NCBI RefSeq assembly: GCF_042649125.1
Contig: NZ_JBHRYQ010000001.1
Coordinates: forward strand, 806,001 to 870,000
Length of the DNA stretch: 64,000 nucleotides
Source: Leadbetterella lacunae
Lineage (GTDB): Bacteria; Bacteroidota; Bacteroidia; Cytophagales; Spirosomataceae
Direction: 5' to 3'
In this document: in pieces, positions 10,310 to 19,627 of the stretch
Layout of the letters: every line of letters starts with the position of its first letter
Numbering within the stretch: the first letter of the stretch is position 1
The notes under the pieces: model-generated
What the model was told of the DNA's origin: nothing
The model's input: only the letters and a program-made list of their open reading frames with translations
Databases searched by the model: none
Made by a program: the position numbers and the translations under genes

Positions 10310-13300
10310 TTAATAATTCAAAGTTGGGCTCAGCCACTTTTCTGCTTCATCAATTGACACACCACGTTTTTCGGTATAGTCTATAACTTGGTCTTTGTTT
10401 ATTTTTCCTAATCCAAAATACTTCGATTGTGGATGGCTATAATAAAAACCACTTACTGCAGATGCCGGCCACATAGCTAAACTCTCAGTTAAGGTTACAC
10501 CAATGGCTTTTTCTACATCTAAAAGTTTAAATAAGTCGTTTTTAAGTGTATGATCCGGACAAGCCGGGTATCCTGGTGCTGGTCTAATTCCTACATATTT
10601 TTCTTTAATCAATGACTCATTGTCAAGATCCTCAGACTGATTATAGCCCCAAAGTTCTGTTCTCACTTTCTTGTGCATCAATTCGGTTAGTGCTTCTGCG
10701 TATCTGTCAGCTAATATTTTTACCATAATTGAATTATAATCGTCGTGTTCGGCTTCAAACTTCTTTGCTATTTCATCAGCACCGAAAATGCCCACAGCAA
10801 AACCTCCAAAATAGTCTTTTTTACCCGATTCTACAGGAGCCACAAAGTCGGCCATTGAAAGGTTTGGTAGGCTGCTTCCTTTTTGACCTTGCTGACGTAA
10901 ATGTTGGAATTTACAAACTACCGTATCCCTATCTTCTGTGTAGTAATCATGATTATGAGCCAAAGATGAGCAACTGCTCGTATGTTCACCTTCTTTTTTC
11001 TCAAAAGCATAAACTACTTGTGTGTCGCCGTCTTGCGTAGCAGTTGGCCAAAAACCTACTACAGCTTTGGCTACAAACCATTTTTCTTTAATGATTTTGA
11101 CTAGCATGGCCTGAGCATCGTTATATAGTTTTTGAGCTTCAACCCCTACAACTTCATCCGTTAATATTTTCGGATAATGTCCGTGTAAATCCCACGATTG
11201 GAAGAATGGGGTCCAGTCAATAAACTCAGCTATTTCTTTTAAATCATTATTTTCAAAAACTTTTGTTCCTAAAAATGAAGGGCGTTTTAGTTCGCTGGTT
11301 TCCCAATCAATTTTTAGTTTATTGGCACGTGCAGCTTCTATCGAAATATAGTTTTTTGCAGTTTGTCTGCTTTCGTATTCTTCTCTGAATTTTGCGTAGT
11401 CCTCTTTTGTGTTTTTAACAAATTCTAGGCTCAGGTCTTTACTCAATAAATTACTAACCACAGGAACAGACTTAGAAGCATCTAAAACATGGACCACTGG
11501 ACCACCATAGAAAGGGTCAATTTTAACTGCGGTATGCACTCTGGATGTAGTGGCTCCTCCTATTAATAGTGGTATTCTTAAATTTCTTTTTTCCATTTCC
11601 TTGGCCAAATACACCATTTCGTCAAGAGATGGGGTAATCAATCCACTCAACCCAATGACGTCTACCTGGTGTTCCACAGCAGCATCTAAAATTTTATCAG
11701 CTGGAACCATAACTCCTAAATCTACTATTTCGAAGTTATTACATGCCAAGACCACACCCACAATGTTTTTACCAATATCGTGTACATCGCCTTTTACGGT
11801 CGCCATTAGTACTTTTCCATTGTTTTTGGCTGTATCTCCAGTTCTTAGTTTTTCAGCTTCTAAAGCGGGTAGGAGGTAAGCTACTGCTTTTTTCATTACT
11901 CTGGCAGATTTTACTACCTGAGGCAAAAACATTTTACCAGAACCAAACAAATCGCCCACTACATTCATGCCGTCCATTAGTGGACCTTCAATAATATGAA
12001 GCGGTTTATCATATGTCTCGAGTGACTCCTGCATGTCCTCGTCTATAAACTCAATAATTCCTTTTACCAAGGCATGCTCAATTCTTTTAGGAAGTGAATG
12101 GCTTCTCCATTCTTGAACCGCCTTCTCGCTTTCTACAGAAGTGCCTTTTAGACTTTCAGCAAGGTCAAGCAAACGCTCCGTGGCATTGTCTCTTCTGTTA
12201 AGAAGCACATCTTCAACGCATTCCAAGAGATCCTTTGGAATATCGTCATATACCTCAAGCATAGCTGGGTTTACAATACCCATATCCATACCTGCTTGGG
12301 TAGCATGAAATAAAAACGCCGAGTGAATGGCTTCTCTCACTTTATCATTTCCTCTAAACGAAAACGAAACGTTACTAACTCCACCACTAACGTGTGCATG
12401 TGGCAGGTTCTCGCGTACCCATTTAGTGCCTTCAAAAAACGAAATAGCATTGATTCTATGCTCTTCTATTCCGGTAGCTACAGGAAATATATTTAAATCA
12501 AAAATGATGTCTTGAGGCGGAAATTTCACTTTGTCTACCAAGATATCGTATGATCTTTTTGCTATTTCTATTCTTCTGGCTGTTGTATCTGCTTGGCCGT
12601 CTTCGTCGAACGCCATCACAATTACCGCAGCTCCAAAGTTTTTAACGATTGTAGCTTGTCTGACAAACTCTTCTTCTCCTGATTTTAATGAGATCGAGTT
12701 TACAATCCCTTTACCTTGTACACATTTAAGTCCTGCCTCTATAATCTCCCATTTCGATGAATCCACCATTACGGGAATCCTTGAAATATCTGGCTCAGAT
12801 GCCATCAGGTTTAAAAAAGTAGTCATGGCTTCCACGCCATCAAGCATACCTTCGTCCATGTTTACGTCTATCACGTTAGCACCGCCATCTACTTGGTCAA
12901 GAGCTACAGTTAGAGCTTCTTCGAAATTTCTATTTTTTATTAATCTCAAAAACTTTTTCGAACCTGTTACGTTAGTTCTTTCACCCACATTCACAAAACC
13001 CAACTCTTTGGTTAATGTCAATGGCTCTAATCCGCTTAGTCTAAGACTAGGTTCAATTACTGAAGGTACACGAGGAGAAAATTCTCCCGCTATTTTAGCA
13101 AACTCTCTGATGTGGTCAGGGGTAGTTCCGCAGCAGCCGCCTAATATATTGACATAACCTTCTTCTAAAAACTCTCTGACTTGCTCGGCCATGTATGCTG
13201 GAGTTTCGTCATATTGCCCCATTTCGTTGGGTAGACCAGCATTTGGGTAAACCGAAACAAAACAATCTGCCACACGCGAAAGCTCTGCTAAATATGGCTT

Positions 13301-14065
13301 CATGGCTCTTGCTCCCAATGCACAGTTAAGTCCGATTGACAATAGGTCTGCATGAGAAACCGAATTATAAAATGCCTCAGAAGTTTGCCCAGTTAAGGTC
13401 CTTCCAGATTGGTCGGTAATAGTACCTGAAACCATAACAGGCATATCGAACTCGGGGTTTTCCTCTTTAATTTTGTTTATTACCAACGAAGCCGCATACA
13501 ATGCTGCCTTACAGTTTAAGGTATCTGTAACGGTTTCTATCAAAAGTAAATCTACACCACCTGCAATCAAGGCTTCAATTTGTTCTCTAAAAGCACCAAC
13601 TAGCTCATCGAAGGTAATAGCCCTAAAACCAGGATTATTAACATCCGGAGACAGGGAGGCCATTTTGGTAGTTGGCCCAATAGAACCTGCCACAAAACGA
13701 GGCTTGTCTGGATTGGCTAGTGTATATTCATCAGCTGCTTGACGGGCTATTTTAGCACCTTCAAAATTAATTTCATACACAATATCTTCCATGTGGTAAT
13801 CTGCCATAGCCACCCAAGTACCACTAAAAGTATTTGATTCTATGATATCGGCACCCGCATCAAGGTATTCTTTGTGAATAGCCAATATTACGTCTGGTCT
13901 GGTTATAGAAAGTAAATCATTATTTCCTTTTATATCATGCGGGAAGTCTTTGAATCTTTCACCCCTATAATCTTCATCGGTTAGTTTATATCTTTGGATC
14001 ATGGTACCCATGGCACCGTCTAAAACCAAAATTCTTTTCTTAAGTGTTTCTCTTATGTTACTCAT
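10310..14065 (-). CDS. metH: Cobalamin-dependent methionine synthase
   Basis: Full-length (1251 aa) cytoplasmic MetH, which transfers methyl from methyltetrahydrofolate to homocysteine through methylcobalamin. All four modules are present. The homocysteine domain has zinc ligands in GLNCALGA and LGGCCGTTPDHI. The pterin-binding domain follows (FVNVGERTNVTGSKKF). The B12-binding domain carries the cobalt-ligand loop GDVHDIGKN. The C-terminal S-adenosylmethionine-binding activation domain has RPAPGYPACPDHTLK. The start MSNIRETLKKRILVLDGAMG matches the family. The gene is divergent from an Lrp/AsnC regulator 149 bp away. No cobalamin or SAM riboswitch fits in that short AT-rich gap, so control by the neighbouring regulator is plausible. 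Confidence 0.97.
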   Translation of the reverse strand: MSNIRETLKKRILVLDGAMGTMIQRYKLTDEDYRGERFKDFPHDIKGNNDLLSITRPDVILAIHKEYLDAGADIIESNTFSGTWVAMADYHMEDIVYEINFEGAKIARQAADEYTLANPDKPRFVAGSIGPTTKMASLSPDVNNPGFRAITFDELVGAFREQIEALIAGGVDLLLIETVTDTLNCKAALYAASLVINKIKEENPEFDMPVMVSGTITDQSGRTLTGQTSEAFYNSVSHADLLSIGLNCALGARAMKPYLAELSRVADCFVSVYPNAGLPNEMGQYDETPAYMAEQVREFLEEGYVNILGGCCGTTPDHIREFAKIAGEFSPRVPSVIEPSLRLSGLEPLTLTKELGFVNVGERTNVTGSKKFLRLIKNRNFEEALTVALDQVDGGANVIDVNMDEGMLDGVEAMTTFLNLMASEPDISRIPVMVDSSKWEIIEAGLKCVQGKGIVNSISLKSGEEEFVRQATIVKNFGAAVIVMAFDEDGQADTTARRIEIAKRSYDILVDKVKFPPQDIIFDLNIFPVATGIEEHRINAISFFEGTKWVRENLPHAHVSGGVSNVSFSFRGNDKVREAIHSAFLFHATQAGMDMGIVNPAMLEVYDDIPKDLLECVEDVLLNRRDNATERLLDLAESLKGTSVESEKAVQEWRSHSLPKRIEHALVKGIIEFIDEDMQESLETYDKPLHIIEGPLMDGMNVVGDLFGSGKMFLPQVVKSARVMKKAVAYLLPALEAEKLRTGDTAKNNGKVLMATVKGDVHDIGKNIVGVVLACNNFEIVDLGVMVPADKILDAAVEHQVDVIGLSGLITPSLDEMVYLAKEMEKRNLRIPLLIGGATTSRVHTAVKIDPFYGGPVVHVLDASKSVPVVSNLLSKDLSLEFVKNTKEDYAKFREEYESRQTAKNYISIEAARANKLKIDWETSELKRPSFLGTKVFENNDLKEIAEFIDWTPFFQSWDLHGHYPKILTDEVVGVEAQKLYNDAQAMLVKIIKEKWFVAKAVVGFWPTATQDGDTQVVYAFEKKEGEHTSSCSSLAHNHDYYTEDRDTVVCKFQHLRQQGQKGSSLPNLSMADFVAPVESGKKDYFGGFAVGIFGADEIAKKFEAEHDDYNSIMVKILADRYAEALTELMHKKVRTELWGYNQSEDLDNESLIKEKYVGIRPAPGYPACPDHTLKNDLFKLLDVEKAIGVTLTESLAMWPASAVSGFYYSHPQSKYFGLGKINKDQVIDYTEKRGVSIDEAEKWLSPTLNY

Positions 14066-14110
14066 GCTTTTTAAGTCACTTTTTATTCAAAAACAAAATT
14101 AGTGAATAAT

Positions 14111-14186
14111 AGATAAAAAAATAAGTGTATGCTTATAAAAATAGATAAAATATCTAAAATTATGTCCAAAAATAAATACTTTATCT
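14111..14186. promoter_or_regulatory. Candidate operator cluster between metH and the Lrp/AsnC gene
   Basis: AGATAAA occurs at 14111-14117 and 14143-14149. The latter forms the inverted repeat AGATA-AAA-TATCT (14143-14155), and the complement TTTATCT lies at 14180-14186, abutting the -7 box of the regulator gene. Repeated half-sites in a divergent intergenic region next to an Lrp-type gene suggest autoregulation and metH control; binding is inferred. Confidence 0.5.
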
Positions 14187-14193
14187 ATATTTG
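14186..14193 (+). promoter_or_regulatory. Bacteroidota -7 box (TATATTTG) for the Lrp/AsnC gene
   Basis: It matches TAnnTTTG and ends 21 bases before the ATG at 14215. This also argues against a TTG start at 14191, which would lie inside the box. Confidence 0.6.
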
Positions 14194-14214
14194 TGTTTTT
14201 TAAAACATATATCG

Positions 14215-14679
14215 ATGGTAAAATTAGACGATACAGACAAAGACATACTTAGATATTTGCAACAAGATGCAAAGCTAACCACCAAAGAACTGGCGAGTCG
14301 CTTAAATCTTTCACCTACACCAGTTTATGAGCGAATCAGAAGATTGGAAAATGAAGGTGTCATAAAAAGATACGTGGCCATTGTAGACCGCGAAAAGGTT
14401 GGGAAAGATTTAATGGTGTTATGTAATATACGACTAAAAGAGCATGCCAGAGAAGCTGGCGAGGTTTTTGTAAAAACTATCGTAGGTATGACCGAAGTTG
14501 TAGAATGCCTAAATATTTCGGGAGATTATGATTTTCTAATAAAGGTAGTAGTAAGTGACATGAGAGAATATCAATCTTTTATAATGAATAAATTGGCCTC
14601 TTTAGAAAATATTGGCTCTACCCAAAGTATATTCGTAATGGGCGAAATAAAAGCTGAAACAGCCTATGAACCGAGTTAA
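14215..14679 (+). CDS. Lrp/AsnC family transcriptional regulator
   Basis: A 154-residue feast/famine regulator. The N-terminal winged helix-turn-helix is LDDTDKDILRYLQQDAKLTTKELASRLNLSPTPVYERIRRLENEGVIKRYVAIVD in three consecutive helices (about 3-58). A C-terminal RAM ligand-binding domain follows (about 70-145; VVECLNISGDYDFLIKVV). The family binds amino acids and wraps DNA as octamers. ATG 14215 is preferred over the upstream in-frame TTG because the latter overlaps the promoter. Divergence from metH suggests a role in methionine or sulfur amino acid metabolism; this is inferred from position. Confidence 0.93.
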   Translation: MVKLDDTDKDILRYLQQDAKLTTKELASRLNLSPTPVYERIRRLENEGVIKRYVAIVDREKVGKDLMVLCNIRLKEHAREAGEVFVKTIVGMTEVVECLNISGDYDFLIKVVVSDMREYQSFIMNKLASLENIGSTQSIFVMGEIKAETAYEPS

Positions 14680-15078
14680 TTTTATTAATTTTGAAAAGTT
14701 TATTTTCGCTTTAAATGTTTTTTTATAGTTCAATACATGTTTGCCTAATATTTCACATTTTAAAAACTTTTTATGTTTAAAAATCTACTAAAAAACACAT
14801 TTTCATCCACTTGGTCTTATTTTGAAGATATAACCTCTATATCTCATAATTCATGTAATAAACTTCCAACAAAACCTTTAGATCTTTCTTGATTTCTTAG
14901 ACTTTTATTGCCAAATATTTATTCTAGCTCCTTATAATTAAATATTTAACTAAATATATAATTAAAGCCTAGGACTGAATAATGCTTGTGGAAGAGGTAT
15001 GCCATGTTTCCTCCGGAAATTTTATGGAAATTATTCTAACTATTATATATTTTTTACCAAACTCAATTTTTTTATTTC
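14680..15078. other. Gene-free AT-rich interval (399 bp)
   Basis: No supported gene. The longest ATG frame (from 14774) has about 38 codons, with no recognisable product. No strong hairpin or clear TAnnTTTG box was seen. It presumably contains the promoter of the 15079 gene. Confidence 0.5.
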
Positions 15079-16839
15079 ATGAAAAACAAACAAATTATAG
15101 TTTCGATTTTCTTAACTATAGCCACAATTTCTTCATTTGCTCAAAAAGTAGATATTGACAAAGAGAAGTACTCTGTAAAACGTACATACTTGCCCACTCA
15201 ACCCGTGAGTAACGACATTTATTTTTACCAAGTAGATGTAAGTTTACCTGTTTCTGTGAGTAAATACATCAAGCCTGAGCAAGTTGCTTCAAATTTCAAC
15301 ATTGAAGGTTTTAAGCAAGCTCAAGGTCAACCAAATTCTATAAAAATCACCTATAATACGAATGATTTTTATATCTCTAGAAATGAGATTATTTCAAGAA
15401 CGGAAGACATCAAAGACAAAGACGGAAAAGTAACCGGGAAACGTACTTTATATAAAAATAAAGTAAGTTATACCTTTGGATCAAATTATGGTGTAAAAGC
15501 ACCAGATGATTCGGATATCATAAAAATGACGAACTATAACAACCAAGATGTTAAGGTTTATGAGTCAAACGAATTTTCTACATCAAAGGAAGCGGCTAAT
15601 AGCTGGAATGATAATGCAGATGCTCAAAAATCAAAACTAATTAATGATTTCATCAACAACAACGTGGATGGAATTAGTAGATATTTGAGAAATCAATTTG
15701 GATATACCAAGCAAACCATCAGCAGCTATCTTTGGACAATGGATTCAAAGAAACATGCAGAGAATGAAAAGTTCCAAGCAATGACAAAGCTTGTAATAGA
15801 GAAGTTGAAATCCTTAACATATGAAAAAAGACCTGAAGATCTAGAAGCAAGTCTTAAGCCTGCAATTGATTATTTTGTAACAATCAGCAAAGGAGATATG
15901 TCTGACAAAAACAACAAAAAGCTAGTTTATGCTGCTGTTTATAACCTTTCTGAAATCTACTATTATTTAGACGAACCGGTTCAATCAAAGATTTATGCGG
16001 AGCGATTGATTAACGATGATTTAGATAAAAGAGACGGCAAAGAAGCTGTTAAAAATGCCGATGATTTATTAGAAAAATTTAAGATTAATAAAACTGCAAG
16101 CACACACTTTGAGCGAGTTTTTCCGGAGATTGACCAGTCATTAGTGCCGGTAGCTGCAAGTTCATCAGCATCCACTATGGCTGCCGAAGCTCCAAAAACA
16201 CCTCGTTTTTTAGAAGGAATGGTGATTACACTTGACGATAAAGAGATAGAAGGAGTGTTTATTAATGAATTTGAAAAAAGTCCATGGGAAGTTCAAGATG
16301 GAATCAGATTTATTCCCATGACTTTATTTAACGACGGCAAATATGACAAAAAATCATTGACTAAATATTCTCCAAAAGAATTGAAAGGTCTCGCTATCGC
16401 AGGTAAACTTTTCGTGCCTGTTTTATTTAGTGACATTTCAAAACTAGCAAACGGAAGCCCACTAGGTGCTACCACGAAGAAGTATTTCTTGGAAGTACAA
16501 AAAGATGGCAAGTATAAACTTTTAAAGTATTACGAATCACCAGCAAACCTAACTGCTTTTTCGGGTGAAAATAGTACTGGCCCCAAAGTGGAAGATTTAG
16601 GAACAATGGATTTAATTCTTGTTCCTGGTGAAGATAAAGCTAAAAAAGTAACGACTTCATATTTAGAAGAGTTAATTACTCCAAATGCGTCATTATTCGC
16701 TGATTATCAAAAAGGAAAATATTCAAAAGACGGAAAAGCGATAAATGTAAAAAGAGGAATGTTAGACAGAATGGCAGCTAAGACTGACTTAGATGAAAAC
16801 ATTGACCTTAATGCTATTATTGACGTATTGAATAAATAA
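15079..16839 (+). CDS. Secreted protein of unknown function
   Basis: A 586-residue protein with a clear signal peptide (MKNKQIIVSIFLTIATISSFAQ). I do not recognise the family. Residues 20-200 look beta-rich. The middle (about 200-335) is helical with a tetratricopeptide-like feel (DKNNKKLVYAAVYNLSEIYYYLDEPVQSKIYAERLI). The C-terminal half carries a region around EGMVITLDDKEIEGVFINEFEKSPWEVQDGI that resembles Bacteroidota proteins whose surface patch repeats a YWTD-less beta meander. It has no lipobox and no type A T9SS tail, so it is probably periplasmic. It is monocistronic, ending in a strong terminator. Confidence 0.7.
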   Translation: MKNKQIIVSIFLTIATISSFAQKVDIDKEKYSVKRTYLPTQPVSNDIYFYQVDVSLPVSVSKYIKPEQVASNFNIEGFKQAQGQPNSIKITYNTNDFYISRNEIISRTEDIKDKDGKVTGKRTLYKNKVSYTFGSNYGVKAPDDSDIIKMTNYNNQDVKVYESNEFSTSKEAANSWNDNADAQKSKLINDFINNNVDGISRYLRNQFGYTKQTISSYLWTMDSKKHAENEKFQAMTKLVIEKLKSLTYEKRPEDLEASLKPAIDYFVTISKGDMSDKNNKKLVYAAVYNLSEIYYYLDEPVQSKIYAERLINDDLDKRDGKEAVKNADDLLEKFKINKTASTHFERVFPEIDQSLVPVAASSSASTMAAEAPKTPRFLEGMVITLDDKEIEGVFINEFEKSPWEVQDGIRFIPMTLFNDGKYDKKSLTKYSPKELKGLAIAGKLFVPVLFSDISKLANGSPLGATTKKYFLEVQKDGKYKLLKYYESPANLTAFSGENSTGPKVEDLGTMDLILVPGEDKAKKVTTSYLEELITPNASLFADYQKGKYSKDGKAINVKRGMLDRMAAKTDLDENIDLNAIIDVLNK

Positions 16840-16857
16840 TATAGTCTAAAGTTGAAC

Positions 16858-16894
16858 AAAAGGCTGGTTTGGATTCTCAAATCAGCCTTTTTTT
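16858..16894 (+). terminator. Rho-independent terminator
   Basis: AAAAGGCTG (16858-16866) pairs with CAGCCTTTT (16883-16891), followed by a T run. Confidence 0.88.
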
Positions 16895-16940
16895 ATAGTT
16901 TTTTTGAATTTTTTATAGGTCCAAATCGTTTTAAATATAC

Positions 16941-16948
16941 TATTTTTG
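16941..16948 (+). promoter_or_regulatory. Candidate -7 box (TATTTTTG) of the metal-handling locus
   Basis: It matches TAnnTTTG and ends 6 bases before the ATG at 16955, so the transcript would be almost leaderless, or translation may start at the internal Met codon at 16991. Confidence 0.45.
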
Positions 16949-16954
16949 TAATCA

Positions 16955-17383
16955 ATGAAAAACAGAATAAAAAACATATTTACACTATACATGGTTTTTG
17001 CCGTTTTGGCGAGCTCTCATGCGTATGCGTATTATGAGCATTTGTGTCTGTTTACAAAAATAAAAACGGTTTCTTTGAGTCCCAAAGACTGTAGCGGCGA
17101 AGAGCCACCTGTAAAGTCGCACAAGGAGAATGATGAAACCACTCACTTCGAGAAAAAATCATGTTGTGAGTTAAGTGTTGGATTTAAAAAAGTAGATGAT
17201 TCTCAAAATCATATTTCTTTTATCGGTTTAGCCGCTTCAGATTTAGTTACTTTTAATAGCCAAAACTTCAATTTTCAGCCTGAATTAATAGTATTTAGTG
17301 CTAACATCTTACATTTTGGTGATTCCTCACCGCCATTTCTTTCTCAAAAAACATATATCTCAAATTGTACGTATCTTATATGA
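16955..17383 (+). CDS. Small secreted Cys-rich protein, HYC_CC_PP-like family
   Basis: A 142-residue protein with a signal peptide (MKNRIKNIFTLYMVFAVLASSHAYA) followed by EHLC (His29, Cys31), Cys46, a CC pair (70-71) and SPPF near the C-terminus. This pattern matches what I recall of the Bacteroidota HYC_CC_PP small-protein family, whose role is not established. It sits 49 bp before a TonB-dependent receptor that also has a CC motif and before two HMA-domain genes. A periplasmic metal-binding partner of that receptor is the natural inference. ATG 16955 gives the better signal peptide; 16991 is an alternative. Confidence 0.75.
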   Translation: MKNRIKNIFTLYMVFAVLASSHAYAYYEHLCLFTKIKTVSLSPKDCSGEEPPVKSHKENDETTHFEKKSCCELSVGFKKVDDSQNHISFIGLAASDLVTFNSQNFNFQPELIVFSANILHFGDSSPPFLSQKTYISNCTYLI

Positions 17384-17432
17384 TTCTTATTTAAGTAGCT
17401 TTTTTACAGTTAGTTAAATAATAATTTATCAT

Positions 17433-19625
17433 ATGAAATACATATTTTTTATTTTAATATTTGTGGTATATTCCGCAAACGCACAAAAACTCGATGGGCG
17501 AGTTACAGATTCCAAAGGTCAAACTCTTCCAGGAGCAGTAGTTTACTGGCAATCTAATTTCAACGACGCCGTCATTTCAGACCTCGAGGGTAAGTTTTCT
17601 ATCAACAAAAAAAATAATTCTAAAAATTTAATTGTCAGAATGGTGGGTTTTAATACCGACACTATTTTGGTAAAAGATGAACTTAGTTTAATCGTAATTT
17701 TAAAAGAATCAGAAAATACGCTTCAGCAAGTGGTAGTAGAAGGCAACGCCACAATTATAGATAGACTATCTGCAATTCATACTGAAGTAATTACTGCAAA
17801 ATCTTTGGCCAAAGCTGCATGCTGCAACCTGTCGGAAAGTTTTGAAACAAACGGTTCAGTTAGTGTAAGTTACACAGATGCCGTAACAGGTTCAAAACAA
17901 ATTCAACTCTTAGGTTTATCTGGAACTTATGTACAGACTAACATCGAAAATATCCCTAATTTGAGAGGTCTAGCTACCACTTTTGGTCTCAATTATGTGC
18001 CAGGTACTTGGATAGAATCAATCGATGTGGCTAAAGGCGTTGGTTCAGTAATAAATGGCTATGAAAACATGGCTGGGGCAATAAACGTAGAACTAAAAAA
18101 GCCTGATCACTCAGATAGGCTTTATGTAAATGCGTATGCAAATCAGTTTGGAAGGGCCGAGCTAAACATCAATTCAGCCAAAAAAATAAGTAAAAAATGG
18201 TCTACTGCTATTTTAAGTCATGGCTCATTTTTGAATAACAAAATTGACAACAACGGTGATGGATTTTTAGACTTACCCAAGTACAACCAAATAAACCTAA
18301 TAAACCGTTGGAAGTACAATTCTGATAGATTTATGGGGCAGTTTGGTGTCAAGTTTTTGAAAGAAAACAGAACTGGAGGACAAGTAGATTATAAAGACCT
18401 AGCCACCACCCCAAACATTTATGGTTTCGAAAACCATACACGTAGAGTAGAATTTTTCTCTAAAACGGCCATCCTTTTTCCCGATGCACCTTATAGAGGA
18501 TTGGGCTTAATCATAAGTGCAATTAATCATAATTCAGACTCTCGTTTTGGAAATAAACCATATGTAGGCATTCAAAATACGCTTTATTCCAACTTAATTT
18601 ACCAAGATAAAATCGGGAACACAAACCATACTTACAAAACAGGTTTGAGTTTTATGAACGACAATTATGACGAAAAATATGCTGCTTTAACGCTCAAAAG
18701 AAACGAAATAGTGCCTGGTGCTTTTTTTGAATATACCTTCAATCATTTAGACAGAACCCTACTTATTTTGGGCTTGAGAGACGATTATCATAATCTGTTC
18801 GGGAATCAGTTTACGCCAAGGCTTCATTTTAAGCAAGACATAGGTCAAAACGATACTTACCGTTTTTCGGTGGGAAGGGGCTTTAGAGTACCTAATCCAT
18901 TGGCGGAATATTTTGGCAACTTAGTTAGTAGTAGAAATGTGGTATTTTTAGATAAAATACAGCCCGAAGTTTCATGGAATTTTAGTACAAGCTATTACAA
19001 AACAATAGGTAAACTGAGTATTTCGGCTGAGTTGTATCACAATATCTTCACTAAACAGTGGGTAGCTGACATGGAACATCCTGGTTTTATATATTTTTAT
19101 GGTTCAGAAAACAAACCCAAAACAACTAGCGGCTTAATAGAGGTAAACTACGGGCCAGTGAAAAACTGGGAGCTAAAAATGGCCTACAGATACGTAAATA
19201 GCAAAGTAAACCTGGGTAAACCTTACCAAGAGAATGTATTGGTAGACCGAATGTTTTTGAGCAAAGAGCGTGTTTTATTTAATGTGGCATATGCACTTCC
19301 TTACGACAAATGGAAAATAGACGGAACATTACATTGGAATGGCAAAAGAAGAATACCTAATGCAGATCCGCTCTACGATCATACTTCATACGCAGATATG
19401 CCCGTGCGTTATGCACCAAGTTTTGTAAATTTAAATGCTCAAGTTACCCGTAATTTTGTCAAATGGGAGTATTATTTAGGTGGAGAAAACCTAACAGGGT
19501 TTAAGCAATCAAACCCAATAATAGAGCCCAATAAGCCTTTTGGCAATGGTTTTGATGCCGGAATGGCCTGGGGGCCGATAGTCGGTGCTACTATATATAC
19601 AGGTGTAAGATTTAAACTTATTTAA
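17433..19625 (+). CDS. TonB-dependent outer-membrane receptor, probably for copper or another metal
   Basis: A 730-residue receptor. It has a signal peptide (MKYIFFILIFVVYSANAQ) and a carboxypeptidase-regulatory-like domain (about 19-95; GRVTDSKGQTLPGAVVYW). The plug domain (about 110-225) carries a CC pair at 130-131 in KAACCNLSESFETN. A 22-strand barrel follows and ends in an aromatic/hydrophobic terminal strand (TIYTGVRFKLI). It would import a substrate across the outer membrane using TonB energy. It is not paired with a SusD gene, so a glycan substrate is unlikely. The next two genes encode HMA metal-binding proteins, which points to a metal or metal complex. It ends 2 bp before the HMA-AraC gene. 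Confidence 0.88.
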   Translation: MKYIFFILIFVVYSANAQKLDGRVTDSKGQTLPGAVVYWQSNFNDAVISDLEGKFSINKKNNSKNLIVRMVGFNTDTILVKDELSLIVILKESENTLQQVVVEGNATIIDRLSAIHTEVITAKSLAKAACCNLSESFETNGSVSVSYTDAVTGSKQIQLLGLSGTYVQTNIENIPNLRGLATTFGLNYVPGTWIESIDVAKGVGSVINGYENMAGAINVELKKPDHSDRLYVNAYANQFGRAELNINSAKKISKKWSTAILSHGSFLNNKIDNNGDGFLDLPKYNQINLINRWKYNSDRFMGQFGVKFLKENRTGGQVDYKDLATTPNIYGFENHTRRVEFFSKTAILFPDAPYRGLGLIISAINHNSDSRFGNKPYVGIQNTLYSNLIYQDKIGNTNHTYKTGLSFMNDNYDEKYAALTLKRNEIVPGAFFEYTFNHLDRTLLILGLRDDYHNLFGNQFTPRLHFKQDIGQNDTYRFSVGRGFRVPNPLAEYFGNLVSSRNVVFLDKIQPEVSWNFSTSYYKTIGKLSISAELYHNIFTKQWVADMEHPGFIYFYGSENKPKTTSGLIEVNYGPVKNWELKMAYRYVNSKVNLGKPYQENVLVDRMFLSKERVLFNVAYALPYDKWKIDGTLHWNGKRRIPNADPLYDHTSYADMPVRYAPSFVNLNAQVTRNFVKWEYYLGGENLTGFKQSNPIIEPNKPFGNGFDAGMAWGPIVGATIYTGVRFKLI

Positions 19626-19627
19626 TA

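Noticed and set aside
10729..13742. Several long plus-strand frames inside metH
   Set aside because: They are antisense shadows of a full-length, motif-complete metH gene.
14066..14214. Cobalamin or SAM riboswitch upstream of metH
   Set aside because: The interval is only 149 bp, very AT-rich, and lacks the conserved B12 box and SAM-riboswitch helices.
14774..14890. 38-codon ATG frame in the gap after the Lrp gene
   Set aside because: Short, no signal or motif, no promoter box; sequence looks like ordinary AT-rich spacer.
16852..17037. 61-codon frame overlapping the terminator and the start of the HYC_CC_PP-like gene
   Set aside because: It runs through a clear terminator and out of frame with the signal-peptide-bearing gene.
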